DNA of 32,499 bases from positions 64,942 through 97,440 of the forward strand of contig CAOJEC010000001.1 of the NCBI GenBank assembly GCA_948433885.1. The letters run 5' to 3'. The DNA is from an uncultured bacterium (GTDB lineage Bacteria; Bacillota_I; Bacilli_A; RF39; UBA660). The notes under the pieces are model-generated. The model made no database searches, was not told where the DNA came from, and was given only the letters and a program-made list of their open reading frames with translations. The position numbers were made by a program, and so were the translations under genes. This document shows, piece by piece, positions 15,756-24,786 of this stretch; within the stretch, counting starts at the first letter, position 1, and every line of letters begins with the position of its first letter.

Positions 15756-17144
15756 ATGCGTAAAACGATATTGTTACTTATTAATGGATTCGGAGTCGAA
15801 AGAAAGGGTTCTACGGAGGTCTATAGTCAAAAATTAATGCCAAATTTCGATTATATGTTGAAAAACTATCTTTTTGGAAATCTAGTGACGACGGCAGGAG
15901 ACAACAATACTGCTTATAAAAATTTCAGCATGCCAGACAAAGCGAATGGACAAGAAGATGAAATCGATTATTTGATTTTTGAAAAAAAGTTGACTACTAA
16001 CGAAATGTTATGCCAAGCGAGAGATAGTGTAGGAGCAGAAAATAACTTACACATATTCTATTCGGTAGATAGTCCTGAAAAGTTTGGACAAGTTAGAGAA
16101 CTTTTAAAAATACTGAATGAGAAAAAAGATAAGAAAGTTTTTTTGCATCTATTGATGACTGCGACATCCACTTCAGCGTACGAAGGAATTAAGAAGATAA
16201 TAAGTAAAATCTCTTTCGAATTATCGGACTATTGTAAAATAGGTATGGTTGTAGGTCGCAACAAGATAAATACCGATGACGTTTTGAGAGCGTTTTATAG
16301 AGAATTGGGAGAACATTGGAACGAATCAGAAAAGAAGTTCGATATACTTCAAAAAGAAGTCGTCGCTCCCGAAGATGCAGGAGTGTTCATCATCTCTGGA
16401 GGCTTTTCTCTAAAAGAAAATGACACTGTACTTTTCATGAATTACGACGAAGTCGAGATGGAGAGATTTTATGGTGACTTCACAAAAATGCCTCTCAAAT
16501 TATATAGTCTCTTTCCATTCAAAGAGGGTATTCCATATATGTTCAAAAAGGACGAAGAAAAAACTATGTGTTTTACATCCGTTTTGGAGAAACACGAAAT
16601 AAAGATTTTGACTCTTACGAGTGAGGCTCGAATAAACGATATAAATTACTATTTAAATGGTATGGAAAAAAAGAAGAGTCCAAACATTACGTATGCCGAG
16701 AATGATATGAGTTTGTTTGTCACCAAAGAGTCGACGATCGACTTGATAGAAAATCAACCGTACGATGGTTTCATTTTGGATTATACGATTGCCGGTTATA
16801 GTAAGTTAGATGCCGTAAAAAAAGATTTACAGGATATCGATGGGGTCATAAAAAACATAAGTGATGCTTCTAAAGAAAAAGGATATACTTTCATAGTAAG
16901 CAGTCTATATGGAATACACAAACCTATCATGGATGGTGTAGTCCAGAAAGTCGTCGACTTTTCTGGCAAAGTGCCTTTGGTCTTTCAAAGCAATCTATTC
17001 AACAAGAACGAATATTCTTTGAATTCGGGAGGAGTTTATGCTCTTGCCCAAACATTTCTCACCAACATAAATGACGACGTGAAAGCAAATAAGTTGGTTC
17101 ATAAACTTTCGAGTATCGAGAAAATGCTTACCAAAGGAAAATGA
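15756..17144 (+). CDS. Phosphoglycerate mutase (iPGM)-like pseudoenzyme, alkaline phosphatase superfamily
   Basis: 462 residues; GpmI enzymes have about 510. The whole fold can be followed: KTILLLINGFGVERK for K-p-v-v-L-i-i-L-D-G-x-G, FLHLLMTATSTSAYEGI for the H-l-x-G-L-l-S-D-G-G-V-H segment, VVGRNKINTDDVLRAFYREL for the G-R-x-x-x-M-D-R-D segment, EIKILTLTSEARINDINYYLNG for l-r-i-A-E-T-E-K-y-x-H-V-T-f-F-x-n-G, and YDGFILDYTIAGYSKL and FIVSSLYGI near the end. Nearly every catalytic position has changed: metal Asp to N10, D-M-V-G-H to TIAGY (344-348), T-A-D-H-G to SSLYG (382-386), substrate Arg/His motifs lost. A mutase reaction is not plausible; a binding or regulatory role is my guess. ATG 15756 is preferred over GTG 15747, which overlaps the GGGTGA ribosome site. 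Confidence 0.8.
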   Translation: MRKTILLLINGFGVERKGSTEVYSQKLMPNFDYMLKNYLFGNLVTTAGDNNTAYKNFSMPDKANGQEDEIDYLIFEKKLTTNEMLCQARDSVGAENNLHIFYSVDSPEKFGQVRELLKILNEKKDKKVFLHLLMTATSTSAYEGIKKIISKISFELSDYCKIGMVVGRNKINTDDVLRAFYRELGEHWNESEKKFDILQKEVVAPEDAGVFIISGGFSLKENDTVLFMNYDEVEMERFYGDFTKMPLKLYSLFPFKEGIPYMFKKDEEKTMCFTSVLEKHEIKILTLTSEARINDINYYLNGMEKKKSPNITYAENDMSLFVTKESTIDLIENQPYDGFILDYTIAGYSKLDAVKKDLQDIDGVIKNISDASKEKGYTFIVSSLYGIHKPIMDGVVQKVVDFSGKVPLVFQSNLFNKNEYSLNSGGVYALAQTFLTNINDDVKANKLVHKLSSIEKMLTKGK

Positions 17145-17173
17145 TGAGATGGCTCAATTTGGATTTTAAAGAG

Positions 17174-17203
17174 AAAAATGTCTTTACAAAAGAAGACGTT
17201 TTT
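17174..17203 (+). terminator. Terminator of the iPGM-like gene
   Basis: AAAAATGTCTT (17174-17184) pairs with AAGACGTTTTT (17193-17203), eleven pairs with one G-U; the right arm supplies the T tract. The next promoter overlaps it. Confidence 0.75.
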
Positions 17204-17211
17204 GTTATGAT
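17183..17211 (+). promoter_or_regulatory. Promoter of the coiled-coil gene, inside the preceding terminator
   Basis: TTTACA (17183-17188), 17-base spacer, TATGAT (17206-17211). The -35 box is in the end of the left arm and the loop of the terminator hairpin. Confidence 0.65.
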
Positions 17212-17239
17212 GTTACTAGAATAAAAGGGTGTGTAAGAT

Positions 17240-18763
17240 ATGAAACAATTAGATTATGAATCTAGCAATTATAAACACAAAGAAGATATAAAAATTTTTG
17301 TAAATACTTTCAACGAATTGGCAGATAAATATGTCAAAAGTTTTGAAAATAGCGATAGCGATTTAAAGAAGATCAGTGCGAGTATAGCAAAGAAGAACAA
17401 TTCTATAGAAAAATTGGAGGCCAGCTTGCTCGATTTGGGAAACAAGACAACTGAACTTGGAGCTTTGAAGGATCTTTCTAATGAAGAAATCAAGGAGTTG
17501 AACGCGAAAAAAAGTTCGATTTCTTATACTGACAGTGAAGTTCAAAAGATGGAACTCGACGATATCAATTCTCAAATTACTGCCAAGAAGAGCAAAATTA
17601 CTAAAATAGATGCAAAAATAGACGCTACGAAGACTAAGATAAAGGCAGGAAACGAAGAGAAAAAAGTTAGTCAGAAAGAACTTCAAGAATTGGAGAAGAC
17701 TAAACTTAACGAAGAAGAAGCTTTGTTCAAAACACAATCTTTGGTCTCTTTGGTAAAAGAGTTGAAAGAAGAAATGAACAATCGTGCACTCGATATCGTC
17801 AATGCTCCTTATAAACCTCAAAAAGTCGAAGAACCTACTATTTCTACCAAAAAACCTAAGGTCGAACCATTGGATATCATCGACGCAGACGATTTGAATT
17901 CTAAACTTCCGGAAGTGGAAGAAATCATCATCGATACAGCATTGGCCGACACCGAAGTGGTGCCATCAGTCGTCGATTTTCAAGAATCATTGAGTGAAGA
18001 AGATCTCGCTAGCAAGGCAATCGAAATTCCTTCTGATGAAGAAGACGAAGAAGATGAAGGCGGCTTGGTTTTGGGTACGAGTGAAATACCTTTGGATCCT
18101 ATAGTTTCTGAAACAAAAGAAGATGAACAAACTCTACAAGGTGAAGTGGATTCATTACTCAAAGATAAATTTGCAACTGAAGGCGTAGATATCACCAAAT
18201 TCAGTGCATTCGCATTGGATAAGATGACCTCTAATAGAGAAGCTGTACTAAAAAATGTAGATATTTTGAAAAAACATGCCGTGCCTTTGGAATACACTGT
18301 CGATCAACCGGAAATATTCTACGATATCAATTCGCAAGACTTAGATGATCTATTGTCTATCATCACGACCGATGATGAGGGAAATGGAATGGGCTTTACG
18401 ATAGATTTCACTTTCAATATTTTGACTGAATTATCTAAGATAAATGTCGATAAATTGATCGACGTTTACAACGAAGAGTTCATGAATGTCAATGCTAAGA
18501 GCGGAATCATATATTTGTTAAAACTTACGAATCCTAGTTTGACTGAATTTGAAAAAAATAGAAGAACCAATATAGAAATATTGAGAGGACTCGGTGCTAA
18601 TTCTGTAGACGACATCGTCGCAAAGCATCCTGAGTTTGTCAATATGGATAATCCGTTGTTCATTAACGTGTTGAATGTCTTCGATAAGAGCGATTTGGTC
18701 GAAAAGTTGAACACCGACGTAGACGTAGTGACGAAGATCATCGATTATTGGAAAAATAATTAA
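17240..18763 (+). CDS. Coiled-coil protein of unknown function
   Basis: 507 residues, no signal peptide or transmembrane segment. Residues about 35-185 form a long lysine/glutamate-rich coiled coil (SDLKKISASIAKKNNSIEKL; INSQITAKKSKITKIDAKID). A Pro- and acid-rich linker (about 190-300, including PSDEEDEEDEGG) leads to a helical C-terminal domain (about 305-507: VDSLLKDKFATEGVDITKFS, KNVDILKKHAVPLEY, then SIITTDDEG and INVDKLIDVYNEEF). The C-terminal domain contains what may be two or more repeats of a short helical unit ending in a leucine-rich helix. AAAGGGTG lies 8 bases before the ATG. It sits directly upstream of the P1-P5 membrane-protein array, separated by a terminator. I can name no family; structural scaffold or cell-envelope roles are open. 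Confidence 0.85.
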   Translation: MKQLDYESSNYKHKEDIKIFVNTFNELADKYVKSFENSDSDLKKISASIAKKNNSIEKLEASLLDLGNKTTELGALKDLSNEEIKELNAKKSSISYTDSEVQKMELDDINSQITAKKSKITKIDAKIDATKTKIKAGNEEKKVSQKELQELEKTKLNEEEALFKTQSLVSLVKELKEEMNNRALDIVNAPYKPQKVEEPTISTKKPKVEPLDIIDADDLNSKLPEVEEIIIDTALADTEVVPSVVDFQESLSEEDLASKAIEIPSDEEDEEDEGGLVLGTSEIPLDPIVSETKEDEQTLQGEVDSLLKDKFATEGVDITKFSAFALDKMTSNREAVLKNVDILKKHAVPLEYTVDQPEIFYDINSQDLDDLLSIITTDDEGNGMGFTIDFTFNILTELSKINVDKLIDVYNEEFMNVNAKSGIIYLLKLTNPSLTEFEKNRRTNIEILRGLGANSVDDIVAKHPEFVNMDNPLFINVLNVFDKSDLVEKLNTDVDVVTKIIDYWKNN

Positions 18764-18782
18764 AAGGCTTCGGCCTTTTTTT
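18762..18782 (+). terminator. Terminator of the coiled-coil gene
   Basis: AAAAGGC / TTCG / GCCTTTT with more T behind; UUCG tetraloop. The left arm begins inside the TAA stop codon (18761-18763). Confidence 0.92.
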
Positions 18783-18783
18783 C

Positions 18784-18812
18784 TTGCATAATTAAATATA
18801 TGGAACTATACT
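18784..18812 (+). promoter_or_regulatory. Promoter of P1
   Basis: TTGCAT (18784-18789), 17-base spacer, TATACT (18807-18812). Confidence 0.7.
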
Positions 18813-18836
18813 AGAGCATGAAATGAGTGGAATCAC

Positions 18837-20249
18837 ATGAAAATAAAAATAAAGAACGATACTATATTTTCTCAAAATGCTACTATAGTCGATGTTTGGG
18901 AGATGGAAGAAAGACTCGAAGAAGGATTTGGCTTTCGAGAAGGTACTTTTGTCGATCTTTATATAAAAAACAGCGATCTTTTGGAAGGTTTAAGAAAACT
19001 TTGTAAGGATGGATTTGTCACGAAATTCGAACCATATGAAGGATTTTATAAACTCGGATATTTAAACTATGAACAACATGGCCTTGTGTCGAAAGAAATA
19101 GAAATAGATTTATCCGAAGCCACTCAGGAATTTTGTGAAGAATTTTCAAAATGTTTCAATTGGTATGATACGCATCACAAAAAATTTAATAAAAAATGTT
19201 TGAAAAAATTGTTCAAAGAAGGAGATCCGCACGACACATTAGTGAGATGTTATTACTATTTAATCGCATATTTGAAAGATTCCGAAGAACAGATGAAAAA
19301 TAGTATGTTGAGTGTAGAAGAAATATATCATTTAAAAGATTATATGACTTTGTTTAGGCCTCCTTTTGAACATGAATTCGTTGAGAAAGTTCGGTTATTT
19401 AGATCGCCACTTTATGGGATTTTTATCATATGCGGTGTGATGCTTTTCTGGGCTATGAAAGAAGTATATTGTTATCATCTTTTATCCGCTTTACTTTGTG
19501 GATATGGTGTAATTGGTGCTGTTTTAGAAGGAATTGGATTTTTCGATAATAATGACGAAACTATCGATAGAGCTATAAAATTATGTTTATATAAATTAGA
19601 GTTAGAGCACGCAGATGAAATAGATTTTTCAAAAAAGATTACTAGTTCAAAAGATAAAGGATTGGTAGATTTTGTAGAAGAAGATTTGTCGAAGTGTGCA
19701 TATATAGATGAGGATGCTTTGAGATCTTTGGCTAGATCTTATTCAAAAGATAGAGAGACGGAATTTTTTGATGGTGGTACTGTCGTCGATAAATATGATT
19801 ATTTATCGAGACTTATCGAAGCAGAAATTGCCATGTGTAGCAAAAACTCTAAAAGAGGATACATGGATCGAGATCCTTTTATCGACGACAATGTAGTTTT
19901 AGAAAGATGGCGTTTCGTAGGATTCGATATAGAAAAAGTTCAAGGCAACGAGTTCGCTCGTGAGATCTTAAATGGTGTTCGTTCAATCCAAGCTGCTAGA
20001 TACGAGGGTTGTGAAGTAGATATTTTGAATCTTTTAAAATTATCTATACAATACATTCGTGGGGAACAAGATGTAGAATATTTAAAAAATTCTTTGGAAT
20101 TCATCCTCGCGAATGCATCTTTAAAAAGAGAAATGGCATGTTTTGAAGTTCAAAAGGAAGCAATTTTATCTTTGACGGCTGAAGGGTTAGATGAGCCAAC
20201 TATATCTGGAAGAAAAAAACACGTTTTAACAGAAGTCGATAAACACTAA
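18837..20249 (+). CDS. P1: orphan membrane protein of a six-member paralogous family
   Basis: 470 residues, no signal peptide. An N-terminal soluble domain (about 1-110, mixed beta/alpha, ending in the acidic strand KEIEIDLSEATQEF), a helical stretch, a transmembrane hairpin (about 191-207 and 211-234) and a helical C-terminal domain with the family motifs GLVDFVEEDL (275-284), LIEAEIAMCSKN, WRFVGFDIEK and RYEGCEVDILNLLKL (388-402). With no signal and two helices, both termini should be cytoplasmic. P1 has no good Shine-Dalgarno; GAGTGG is the best candidate. Its tail (GRKKHVLTEVDKH) only loosely follows the pattern seen in P3, P5 and P6. P2 follows after 40 bases with no terminator. Function unknown. 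Confidence 0.85.
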   Translation: MKIKIKNDTIFSQNATIVDVWEMEERLEEGFGFREGTFVDLYIKNSDLLEGLRKLCKDGFVTKFEPYEGFYKLGYLNYEQHGLVSKEIEIDLSEATQEFCEEFSKCFNWYDTHHKKFNKKCLKKLFKEGDPHDTLVRCYYYLIAYLKDSEEQMKNSMLSVEEIYHLKDYMTLFRPPFEHEFVEKVRLFRSPLYGIFIICGVMLFWAMKEVYCYHLLSALLCGYGVIGAVLEGIGFFDNNDETIDRAIKLCLYKLELEHADEIDFSKKITSSKDKGLVDFVEEDLSKCAYIDEDALRSLARSYSKDRETEFFDGGTVVDKYDYLSRLIEAEIAMCSKNSKRGYMDRDPFIDDNVVLERWRFVGFDIEKVQGNEFAREILNGVRSIQAARYEGCEVDILNLLKLSIQYIRGEQDVEYLKNSLEFILANASLKREMACFEVQKEAILSLTAEGLDEPTISGRKKHVLTEVDKH

Positions 20250-20289
20250 ACTTGGTAGAGCATATAATATCAATTGAGTAGAGGTTTTT

Positions 20290-21699
20290 ATGGAATATAT
20301 TTTTAAAATTGAAAATGATCGCGTTAATATCTTAGATGTTATTAGAAGCGACGAGACACTCAGAAATAATTTAAATGTGTGTGTTGGCAGTAGAATCGAT
20401 AAGTCGGTTTCTCAAAAAAGAATTTTTAGCGACATTTTTTCCGGTTTAATTAAAGGAACGATTTTGTCATTCGAATGTAGAGATGGGAAATATTTTTTCG
20501 AATGGATAGATGATTCATCGCAAAGTTTAGGGGTTTTACACGCAGAAATATCTATAGAGGACATTACACCAAAGTTTGTCCATCGAATGAACTGGTACAA
20601 AAGTTTGTTCGATGAACAATTGTTCATGACCGAAAAGCGTGCGGCGAGAAAGATATTGAAAAATTGTTCGGATCCTGAACTCGGAGATAGTTTGACAAAA
20701 TTAAAACAATATAGACGAACCGGTGATACTACAGTTTTTGGAGATTCTATGAGTGGAGAATACGAGCACATTAAAAAGTATCGTTCGGTAATCAAACATT
20801 ATAGTTTTAATGATCCCGTAAGTGTACTTTTTAAGAAATTCTTTTTTGTCAGTATGGCAATTATTCTCAGTCTGTTTTTTGGTGGCTTTGTCGAATTTCT
20901 TATGAAAGGTCAAATTGTAACTGTTTTATTTGGTATACCATCTATTGGCGTTATAAGCTTTTTCTTTCAGGCATTCAGTGAACATTGTATGCAGCATCAA
21001 AATGAAAAAATGTTGGCTAATATTATTAAGAAATTAGAACCATCTATTGAGAGTGAAACTAAAACAAAAAAAGTTGGTTTTGTCGATTGGATCGATAAGG
21101 ATTTGAAGTTTTTAAAAAGATTAGGAGAAGATTCTGAAAATTATGTTCACGAACTCGAAAATTTGGCATGCTATTATTCTGCAGCAGTCAATATGAGTCT
21201 TACTGATGAGAATGTCAAATTAAATCGTCGCGCTTATTGCAATTGTCTTTTGGATATCGAAGCTGAACTTTACGGTGAAGTAAATGTGGAAGGATTCAAA
21301 AAAGGAGGAACTTTCATAACTGAGCAAAGATTACATGAGATGATCGAATTCTTGGGATATAATACAAAATATGGCATAGATGGATATATCGATAGAATGA
21401 GTAATATAATCGCCGAAGTGTGCCGTATGAATTATGAAGGCTGCGAAAAAGAGGTATGTCTACTCATCAAGATAACTCTTATGGGAATTGAAAATGCTCA
21501 TACTGGTGATGCCGAAGGTGTGAAAAAACTTTTGGAAGGAGAATATGCTATTTTAAAAGAAGCAAATTCTAAAAGAACAAGAGCAGAGCAAGCTGAGCAT
21601 AGAAGATATGAGGATGCTTTAAAAAGAAAAGAAGATGGTTTATCGGAAACTCTCGATACACCGGGTAAGCGATTATCTTATGAGAAATTAAACTCATAA
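20290..21699 (+). CDS. P2: orphan membrane protein of the six-member family
   Basis: 469 residues with the same plan as P1: N-terminal domain containing FSGLIKGTILSFECRDGKYF then FEWIDDSSQSLG, which aligns closely with P6 (FSGILNCDAIAKFEKSRDVY then TIEWLERSSGS); transmembrane hairpin (about 183-204 and 208-228); C-terminal motifs FVDWIDKDLKFL, LLDIEAELYGEV, MIEFLGYNTK and NYEGCEKEVCLLIKI (381-395); charged helix; tail GKRLSYEKLNS. GAGG precedes the ATG by about 5 bases. It is probably co-transcribed with P1; a TATAAT at 20263-20268 in the 40-base gap could be an internal promoter. Function unknown. Confidence 0.85.
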   Translation: MEYIFKIENDRVNILDVIRSDETLRNNLNVCVGSRIDKSVSQKRIFSDIFSGLIKGTILSFECRDGKYFFEWIDDSSQSLGVLHAEISIEDITPKFVHRMNWYKSLFDEQLFMTEKRAARKILKNCSDPELGDSLTKLKQYRRTGDTTVFGDSMSGEYEHIKKYRSVIKHYSFNDPVSVLFKKFFFVSMAIILSLFFGGFVEFLMKGQIVTVLFGIPSIGVISFFFQAFSEHCMQHQNEKMLANIIKKLEPSIESETKTKKVGFVDWIDKDLKFLKRLGEDSENYVHELENLACYYSAAVNMSLTDENVKLNRRAYCNCLLDIEAELYGEVNVEGFKKGGTFITEQRLHEMIEFLGYNTKYGIDGYIDRMSNIIAEVCRMNYEGCEKEVCLLIKITLMGIENAHTGDAEGVKKLLEGEYAILKEANSKRTRAEQAEHRRYEDALKRKEDGLSETLDTPGKRLSYEKLNS

Positions 21700-21718
21700 A
21701 AAATTTTTTTTAAATGAT

Positions 21719-21747
21719 TTGACAAACTAGGAATGATTGTATATAAT
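21719..21747 (+). promoter_or_regulatory. Consensus sigma-A promoter of P3-P5
   Basis: TTGACA (21719-21724), 17-base spacer, TATAAT (21742-21747): a perfect consensus, so this orphan operon is probably expressed strongly in growing cells. Confidence 0.9.
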
Positions 21748-21778
21748 TTATCTCGACTTTGCGAAAAGGGGAATTTGG

Positions 21779-23302
21779 ATGATAAAACAAATCGTAAAAA
21801 TAGATAAAAAAGGGCAAGTAGAATTGATTGCTCCAATGGAGAACGATCAAATGAATGTGAGCCATTTTACAATTTCAGTATATTTTTCATGGATGCTCAA
21901 TAAAATTTTAAACGAAAACTCTATTTTCGATTTTCATTTTATGTCAGCTGATAGCATTTTTGTAAAATACTCCTATTATGATGAATTAAATGTTGGAGAA
22001 AGCGAAATGCAACTCATATTAGATGAAAGTGCACTCGCAAATGAGGAATTTATGAGCAGGCTTCATTATTTGGAGGCAGTATTCCAAGCCGATATATCTA
22101 GATTGAGAAGTACTTATGAAACAAATTTGAAAAATAAAAGATTAGAAATCGCCGCCGGCGAAGAATGTGTAAAGTTACTAAGTAAGAAAAGTAAAGGAGG
22201 GTCGTATGACTTGTCCGAAGTAACAAATCCTCAACTTGTTCTCAGTTATTTTTATTCTCATGAAGATGAATTGAAAAAGAAAAGATATAAATTTTCGAAT
22301 CCTAAAAAAGAAAAAGGTAAAAATTTCTTTCTCGGTGGACAAACGTGTTTTGCTTTAATTTGTATTATATCTATGTTTTCATTTTTAATATCGGTGAGCC
22401 TAGGTGAAACATCTAACTTATTTTTGCCTTCATTAATTGATAAATTATTAGTCAGTAGTGGCATAACTTTTCTCTCTTCATTTATACTTACAGGCATTTT
22501 TGCACTTTGTTATGGTTGTTATAAATCTAGTGATGATGATAATATAGGTAAACTTATTTCGGATTTTAGGGATGAATTTGAAGATGCTTTGATAATGGGA
22601 AAAGATATGACTAAAGCAGAAGAATTTGCTTATTTGACTGAAAAGACAAAAGAATATATCGCATCTTCTAGTTTGGATTTCACACAGGAAGCTCTCGAAT
22701 TAGATAGTTTAGTTACATCTTTAGAAAATAAAGAAGACCTCGTAGAAGACGAGGTGACTTACGAGGAAGTCATAAGTTTATTAAACATCGAATGGAGAGT
22801 TTATTCTAAAGAACAAGGGATCGGAAAAAAGGATGCGACCTTTTATACAGAATCTTGTATCGATGACGTTTTAGGATACATAGGTGTATACGAGGAACAA
22901 TTACATGAAGATGAATTTTTGGCATCTTTAGTACGTACTTGTAAGGAAATGGTCGAAGAGCCATTCTATGGTTGTGAACTAGAAGTTACGAGATTGTTGC
23001 GAGCTATCGTTTCTTATCGTATGGAAAGTGAAGAGTATGAATCTTTAGAAGAATTTGTTCACTCTCCAAACTATAGTGTTTCCATTTCGGGTTATAAAAG
23101 ATTGATGGCCGAAGCACAAAAGAAAAAAAGTGGCGCTTTAAAAATGAGCACTTTAGATAATGCGAAGAGTGCCGTAGAACAATTATTGATAGATCTTCAT
23201 GAAGGACCTCAAAAAGCTGCTGTAACATCGACTGTAGGACAACAGGGTGTTGCTATGCAAATGAAACCTATTAAAGACCCCAAAAATCAAAAGTTAGATT
23301 AG
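21779..23302 (+). CDS. P3: orphan membrane protein of the six-member family
   Basis: 507 residues from the ATG at 21779, which has AAGGGG 7 bases upstream; the frame is open 14 codons further but that stretch covers the promoter -10. Same layout: N-terminal domain (FDFHFMSADSIFVKYSYYDE), transmembrane hairpin (about 188-208 and 222-246), C-terminal domain with LLNIEWRVYSKE, VLGYIGVYEE and PFYGCELEVTRLLRAI (395-410). A Lys/Ala-rich linker leads to the tail GVAMQMKPIKDPK (490-502), which fits hydrophobic-x-hydrophobic-K-P. First gene of the P3-P4-P5 operon; P4 starts 14 bases after its stop. Function unknown. Confidence 0.85.
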   Translation: MIKQIVKIDKKGQVELIAPMENDQMNVSHFTISVYFSWMLNKILNENSIFDFHFMSADSIFVKYSYYDELNVGESEMQLILDESALANEEFMSRLHYLEAVFQADISRLRSTYETNLKNKRLEIAAGEECVKLLSKKSKGGSYDLSEVTNPQLVLSYFYSHEDELKKKRYKFSNPKKEKGKNFFLGGQTCFALICIISMFSFLISVSLGETSNLFLPSLIDKLLVSSGITFLSSFILTGIFALCYGCYKSSDDDNIGKLISDFRDEFEDALIMGKDMTKAEEFAYLTEKTKEYIASSSLDFTQEALELDSLVTSLENKEDLVEDEVTYEEVISLLNIEWRVYSKEQGIGKKDATFYTESCIDDVLGYIGVYEEQLHEDEFLASLVRTCKEMVEEPFYGCELEVTRLLRAIVSYRMESEEYESLEEFVHSPNYSVSISGYKRLMAEAQKKKSGALKMSTLDNAKSAVEQLLIDLHEGPQKAAVTSTVGQQGVAMQMKPIKDPKNQKLD

Positions 23303-23316
23303 AAAGGCGGCATAAT

Positions 23317-24786
23317 ATGAAATGCTTTGTTGCTTTGAACGAGGCTAAGGAATGTGTGATAACACGTGTAGATAGTCAGAATCCTAAACACAGTAAAAGA
23401 GTAGTCAGTCGAAGTGAATTTGTAAACTTTTGGTATAGGAAAGTTCATACGGAAAGATTGATTAGAGATTTTTATTTTATGGCCGATGATTCTTTTTTTG
23501 CTGCTTGGATAGAAATTGACGAGAAAAGTATGCGATTGCACGAAAAAGAAGGCATATTCATTTTGAGTGATTCGATATGTAATTCGGGGATAAGAGATTA
23601 TTTGAGAAGTGAAGTCGAAAAAGCATTTGATCGGTCAGTCGATGAATTGAGATCGAGATGTGATGCTTATTCGATGTATTTTACCATGGTCGAAAGAAAT
23701 AGAAGTAGTTTTATCGAGGCACTGAGAAAGTTCGACGAGACCGGTTCTATAGAGCATATAGAAGAGTTGGTTCCGATAGATGTATTCGCGGCTTTATGTA
23801 AGTTATTTAAAAAAGATTGGTGCAAATATTCGAACTTGTTTTCAACTTCTATCAATTCGAGAGATAAATATTTAAGAGTTTTTAATATTTTATCAGTAGT
23901 ATTCGTAGGTCTCGTATTTAATGCACTTATGTTGAAACAAGATGTAGGAGTAGCTTTATACAATATGAGTTCATTGCTTTTTACTAGATTTGGTATGTAT
24001 TTTTATAAAAAATCCATCAATGAGTCGGTCATCGAAAAATTGAGAAAAGCGATAGGCGAAGAAAGATTCGATGAAGCAGATTTATCTAATGCGGAAAGCT
24101 ACGAAAAAAGTATCGATATCGAACAAAATTTTAGACTTTTGGATATCACTAATAGCATGACTAATTTTATGAGAAATAATCAACAGTATGCGAATTTTTT
24201 CAATGAAGCTCAGTCACTTAGAGAATTTTTGAATGATATAGGGTCTAATAATCTTGAAAATGATTTTACTCTTAGATTTCGTTTTATGATTAGACTTCTG
24301 GATATCGAGGAGAGAATCTATTCGCGAGATGAAAACAAAGCGTTCGATTGTGATGATTCAGAACAATCTATAGAAAACTTGATCGCTCGACTCGGGTTTA
24401 TCGGATTCAAAGACATCGATTGGAATGACGAATTCATGAACAAAATTTTGGGTATCTATACTGCAATCGATGGGGAAAATTCGCCTCTTATCATTTTAGA
24501 ACTGACGAGGATTCATAAATTGGTTATCAAATATATGATGAGTATGGTTTTGTGTGAAGAACAAGAAGCTCGCGAAGAACTAGTTAGAAAATCTGAAGCA
24601 GAATTGGCATCTCATTCAGAAAAGATATCAAACGAACTCAATAAAATGAGACTGACTGCCTTGAAAGAGTTGCTTTCCGAATTATCTTCTTCGAAGATTG
24701 AAGATGAAGAAGAAACTCCGGTGGGTATGGGTCAATCGAACGGAAAAAGAATAGCGCTAAAGGGACAAAGGAGAAAATATGAATAG
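23317..24786 (+). CDS. P4: orphan membrane protein of the six-member family, divergent
   Basis: 489 residues. It keeps the plan (N-terminal domain with FYFMADDSFFAAWIEIDEKS; hydrophobic hairpin at about 187-206 and 209-229; MIRLLDIEERIYSRDENKAF; NLIARLGFIGFKDIDWNDEF), but the Y-x-G-C-E motif is replaced by ENSPLIILELTRI. The second hydrophobic segment is weak, so the membrane topology is less sure than in P1-P3. Tail GKRIALKGQRRKYE (476-489) has the basic-hydrophobic-x-hydrophobic-K core but Gly for the Pro. AAGGCGG lies 7 bases before the ATG. The 3' end overlaps P5 by 8 bases. Function unknown. Confidence 0.85.
   Translation: MKCFVALNEAKECVITRVDSQNPKHSKRVVSRSEFVNFWYRKVHTERLIRDFYFMADDSFFAAWIEIDEKSMRLHEKEGIFILSDSICNSGIRDYLRSEVEKAFDRSVDELRSRCDAYSMYFTMVERNRSSFIEALRKFDETGSIEHIEELVPIDVFAALCKLFKKDWCKYSNLFSTSINSRDKYLRVFNILSVVFVGLVFNALMLKQDVGVALYNMSSLLFTRFGMYFYKKSINESVIEKLRKAIGEERFDEADLSNAESYEKSIDIEQNFRLLDITNSMTNFMRNNQQYANFFNEAQSLREFLNDIGSNNLENDFTLRFRFMIRLLDIEERIYSRDENKAFDCDDSEQSIENLIARLGFIGFKDIDWNDEFMNKILGIYTAIDGENSPLIILELTRIHKLVIKYMMSMVLCEEQEAREELVRKSEAELASHSEKISNELNKMRLTALKELLSELSSSKIEDEEETPVGMGQSNGKRIALKGQRRKYE

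Noticed and set aside
20243..20269. AC-N16-CATATAATA before P2, formally matching the sigma-K consensus
   Set aside because: It contains TATAAT, a plain sigma-A -10; P2 has no spore character, and one such match among about 30 upstream regions is not surprising in AT-rich DNA.
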